Assembly (NCBI GenBank): GCA_017547995.1
Contig: JAFYNW010000378.1
Coordinates: 1-17,491, forward strand
Direction of reading: 5' to 3'
Source: Clostridia bacterium
GTDB lineage: Bacteria > Bacillota > Clostridia > Oscillospirales > Butyricicoccaceae
DNA: 17,491 bases
The notes under the pieces: model-generated
Seen by the model: the letters and a program-made list of their open reading frames with translations, nothing else
Databases searched by the model: none
Told to the model about the DNA's origin: nothing
In this document: one piece after another, positions 16,018-17,491 of the stretch
How positions within the stretch are numbered: position 1 is the stretch's first letter
Layout of the letters: each line of letters starts with the position of its first letter
Translations under genes and position numbers: made by a program

Positions 16018-16038
16018 AGGGAGCAAAACCTGCTCCCT
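16018..16038 (+). promoter_or_regulatory. Stable hairpin in the rpoA-rplQ spacer
   Basis: AGGGAGCA (16018-16025) and TGCTCCCT (16031-16038) form a perfect 8-bp stem with an AAACC loop directly after the rpoA stop. The next bases are AATTAACC, not a T run, so it should not be a strong terminator. It may modulate the ratio of rpoA to rplQ message or protect the rpoA 3' end. Confidence 0.65.
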
Positions 16039-16066
16039 AATTAACCTAAACAAGGAGGTAATCAGT

Positions 16067-16408
16067 ATGCCAGGTACACGTAAACTCGGCAGACCAACAG
16101 ACCACCGTATGGCTATGCTCCGTGCGATGGTAACATATTTGTTGGAAAACGGCAAGATCGAAACAACTGTTACTCGTGCTAAGGAGGTTCGTCCACTCGC
16201 TGAAAAGATGATCACTCTTGGCAAGAAAAATACATTAGCATCCAAGCGTCAGGCTCTCGCTTTCATTACAAAGGAAGACGTAGTTAAGAAGCTCTTCGAC
16301 GAAATCGCACCTAAGTACGCAGAACGTAACGGTGGTTACACACGTATCGTTCGTATCGGTGTTCGTCGCGGTGACAACGCTGAAATGGCTATTATCGAAT
16401 TGGTCTAA
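16067..16408 (+). CDS. rplQ: 50S ribosomal protein L17
   Basis: L17 lies near the tunnel exit of the large subunit. The 113-residue product begins [20 protein letters not shown] and contains [20 protein letters not shown] and the C-terminal [28 protein letters not shown] lies 7-8 nt before the ATG. It is the last gene of the cluster, and a strong terminator follows within 30 nt. The ecfA/ecfT transporter genes that often follow rplQ in Firmicutes are not here. Confidence 0.98.
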   Translation: MPGTRKLGRPTDHRMAMLRAMVTYLLENGKIETTVTRAKEVRPLAEKMITLGKKNTLASKRQALAFITKEDVVKKLFDEIAPKYAERNGGYTRIVRIGVRRGDNAEMAIIELV

Positions 16409-16432
16409 TTTGATAATTAAAATGGTATAATA

Positions 16433-16493
16433 AAACAGGGCAGAAATTGAGGCTGAACAATTTTTCAGACACTTTCTGTCCTGTTTCTTTTTT
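16433..16493 (+). terminator. Rho-independent terminator of the ribosomal cluster
   Basis: AAACAGGGCAGAAA (16433-16446) pairs with TTTCTGTCCTGTTT (16473-16486) over 14 positions with one G-U pair, followed by CTTTTTT (16487-16493). The 26-nt loop holds a small nested stem CTGA/TCAG. It starts 25 nt after the rplQ stop and is the obvious end of the long transcript. Confidence 0.93.
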
Positions 16494-16552
16494 GGTTGGT
16501 AAACCCACTGATAATTTTGCAGGGGAGGCAGGACATCTTACATCGTTTATTG

Positions 16553-16612
16553 TGTAGGGACCGGCGGCCGCCTTTGTATACTTTGTCATTCTGAGTGCAG
16601 CGAAGAATCTCC
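16553..16612. repeat. Dispersed-repeat-like sequence after the cluster
   Basis: TGTAGGGACCGGCG (16553-16566) matches TGTAGGGACCTGCG (159-172) at the other end of the window except for one base. It runs into a perfect 10-nt palindrome GGCGGCCGCC (16563-16572). The segment 16585-16612 is an imperfect palindrome (ATTCT...AGAAT) closely resembling a TGTCATTCTGAG...CGAAGAATCTC motif that I recall as a common intergenic repeat in gut Firmicutes genomes; that recollection needs a search. The rest of 16494-16637 shows no coding potential. Confidence 0.6.
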
Positions 16613-16637
16613 TACCGACCGCACAGTACACTACATC

Positions 16638-16661
16638 ATCCTGCTTTTGCAGGATTTTTTT
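16638..16661 (+). terminator. Second rho-independent terminator
   Basis: ATCCTGC (16638-16644) and GCAGGAT (16649-16655) form a perfect 7-bp stem with a TTTT loop and a T run to 16661. No gene lies between it and the rplQ terminator, so it is either a backup terminator, part of the repeat element (CATCCTGCTT also occurs at 121-130), or the end of an unseen small transcript. Confidence 0.85.
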
Positions 16662-16712
16662 ATATTCTGAATATTTTTCTCAATTTATGAATAAACTATA
16701 AGCAGTATCAGA

Positions 16713-16741
16713 TTGACTTTGAGACATATTTTTGCTATAAT
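16713..16741 (+). promoter_or_regulatory. Strong promoter of the RNase J gene
   Basis: TTGACT (16713-16718), a 17-nt spacer and TATAAT (16736-16741), with a TG one base before the -10 box (extended -10), form a near-consensus sigma-A promoter. Transcription would start near 16748 and leave a leader of about 230 nt. That leader contains a hairpin AAGGAC (16805-16810)/GTCCTT (16834-16839) with an inner AGCC/GGCT stem (16818-16828), and little else recognisable. Confidence 0.88.
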
Positions 16742-16977
16742 TTATTATAGGTTAGTTTGTACTTCACAGTAAAACTATTTTATATATTACTTAACTTTGA
16801 ATTCAAGGACTATCATGAGCCTGAGGCTATATGGTCCTTACAATATAAAATGACAATCCAATACAGCTGTACAGACGTATGGCTTAATAGTTGTGTCGCA
16901 TTTTTCAAGTTTTTTGGAAGAAAGGGACGTGTTTTTGTCTTGCCTGCGATACAGCGTTATTTAAGAAAAGGAGAAAT

Positions 16978-17491
16978 ATGAGCAAAAAGAACATATTTGA
17001 TGACCTTATCGAAGAGGAAATCAGAGGCCTTAAGACTTTCGCTGAAAAGCCTTCCAAGTCCAAAGCGAATAAGACATCGAAGAAAGCAAATGACAAGAAG
17101 ACTGCTTCCGGCAAGAAATCCAAGAAGACTCTCGCTGAAGAAATCTTCAACGAAGCGAAAAATATCATTTCCAAGGCTGAGTCAAAGAAGCAGAAAAAGT
17201 CAAAGACAGAGCCAAAGAAAACAACGAAAAAGACAGAATCTAAGGCTAAAAAGACAAAGGAAAATGCTGATAACGGCAAGAAGCTGAAGATTATTCCACT
17301 TGGCGGCCTTCAGGAAATCGGCAAAAACATGACCGTATTCGAATACGACAACAACATCATCGTTGTCGACTGCGGTATGACATTCCCTGACGGTGATATG
17401 CTCGGTGTCGACCTCGTTATCCCTGATATCACTTACCTCAAAAAGAATATCGATAAGGTAAAGGGCATCGTAATCACTCACGGTCATGAAG
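16978..17491 (+). CDS. rnj: Ribonuclease J, 5' part, with Lys-rich N-terminal extension
   Basis: RNase J is a metallo-beta-lactamase-fold nuclease with 5' exonuclease and endonuclease activity, central to mRNA decay and rRNA maturation in Gram-positives. The frame runs off the window after 171 codons. The core begins at about residue 103 with LKIIPLGGLQEIGKNMTVFE, followed by VVDCGMTFPDGDMLGVDLVI and the start of the metal-binding motif THGHE (167-171). Before it lies an extension of about 100 residues, rich in Lys, Ser and Thr, with two short acidic helix-like stretches (NIFDDLIEEEIRGLKTFAE at 5-23 and TLAEEIFNEAKNIISKA at 51-67). AAGGAG (16968-16973) lies close to the ATG. Orthology to rnjA or rnjB cannot be decided from this part. 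Confidence 0.93.
   Translation, partial: MSKKNIFDDLIEEEIRGLKTFAEKPSKSKANKTSKKANDKKTASGKKSKKTLAEEIFNEAKNIISKAESKKQKKSKTEPKKTTKKTESKAKKTKENADNGKKLKIIPLGGLQEIGKNMTVFEYDNNIIVVDCGMTFPDGDMLGVDLVIPDITYLKKNIDKVKGIVITHGHE

Noticed and set aside
16426..16431. A TATAAT between rplQ and its terminator as a promoter
   Set aside because: The nearest -35-like boxes are TTGATA 10 nt away and TTGGTC 20 nt away, both outside the working spacing, and the terminator stem starts 2 nt later.
16757..16981. A 74-codon plus-strand frame (TTG start) ending in an ATGA overlap with the RNase J start
   Set aside because: The overlap is suggestive of coupling, but the frame begins in the leader without a convincing ribosome binding site, uses many codons rare in this genome (TTA, CTA, ATA, AGT) and resembles no known family. 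It is treated as leader sequence.
1..17491. A previously undescribed multi-gene system in the window
   Set aside because: Every substantial plus-strand frame is accounted for by a housekeeping family in the expected Firmicutes order; no unknown gene cluster is present.

Overview
This window is the S10-spc-alpha ribosomal protein cluster of a low-to-mid GC Gram-positive bacterium, most likely an anaerobe of class Clostridia. Three things point there. The gene order is the Firmicutes one, with adk-map-infA-rpmJ between secY and rpsM, and rpoA-rplQ at the end. Several proteins are zinc-binding forms: S14, L36, adenylate kinase and a Cys4 L24. Downstream lies RNase J. Placement in an Oscillospiraceae/Ruminococcus-like group is inference from the strong codon bias (ACA Thr, TCC/TCT Ser, CTC Leu, almost no ACC/ACG in ribosomal genes) and the dispersed-repeat-like intergenic sequences.

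Layout. Positions 1-77 hold the probable tail of an upstream gene and its terminator. Positions 78-280 are an AT-rich palindromic and tandem repeat patch. Positions 281-936 hold two tandem sigma-A-type promoters and a long structured leader. Positions 937-7774 encode rpsJ, rplC, rplD, rplW, rplB, rpsS, rplV, rpsC, rplP, rpmC, rpsQ, rplN, rplX, rplE and rpsN. Positions 7775-7954 are an intercistronic control region with hairpins, a 38-nt palindrome and a candidate internal promoter. Positions 7955-11738 encode rpsH, rplF, rplR, rpsE, rpmD, rplO and secY. Positions 11752-16408 encode adk, map, infA, rpmJ, rpsM, rpsK, rpsD, rpoA and rplQ. A terminator closes the cluster at 16433-16493. A repeat-like spacer with a second terminator follows, then a strong promoter, a leader of about 230 nt, and the 5' part of a ribonuclease J gene that runs off the window.

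The genes encode both ribosomal subunits' core proteins, the secretion channel, nucleotide and N-terminal Met processing enzymes, initiation factor 1 and the RNA polymerase alpha subunit. All are on the plus strand with short spacers or 1-14 nt overlaps, which suggests extensive translational coupling.

I found no CRISPR array, transposase, tRNA, rRNA or unknown multi-gene system. The protein content is housekeeping. The interesting material is non-coding (the 5' leader, three structured intercistronic spacers, repeats at both ends of the cluster), together with two lineage-type protein extensions: an Asn/Arg-rich tail on S3 and a Lys-rich N-terminus of about 100 residues on RNase J.
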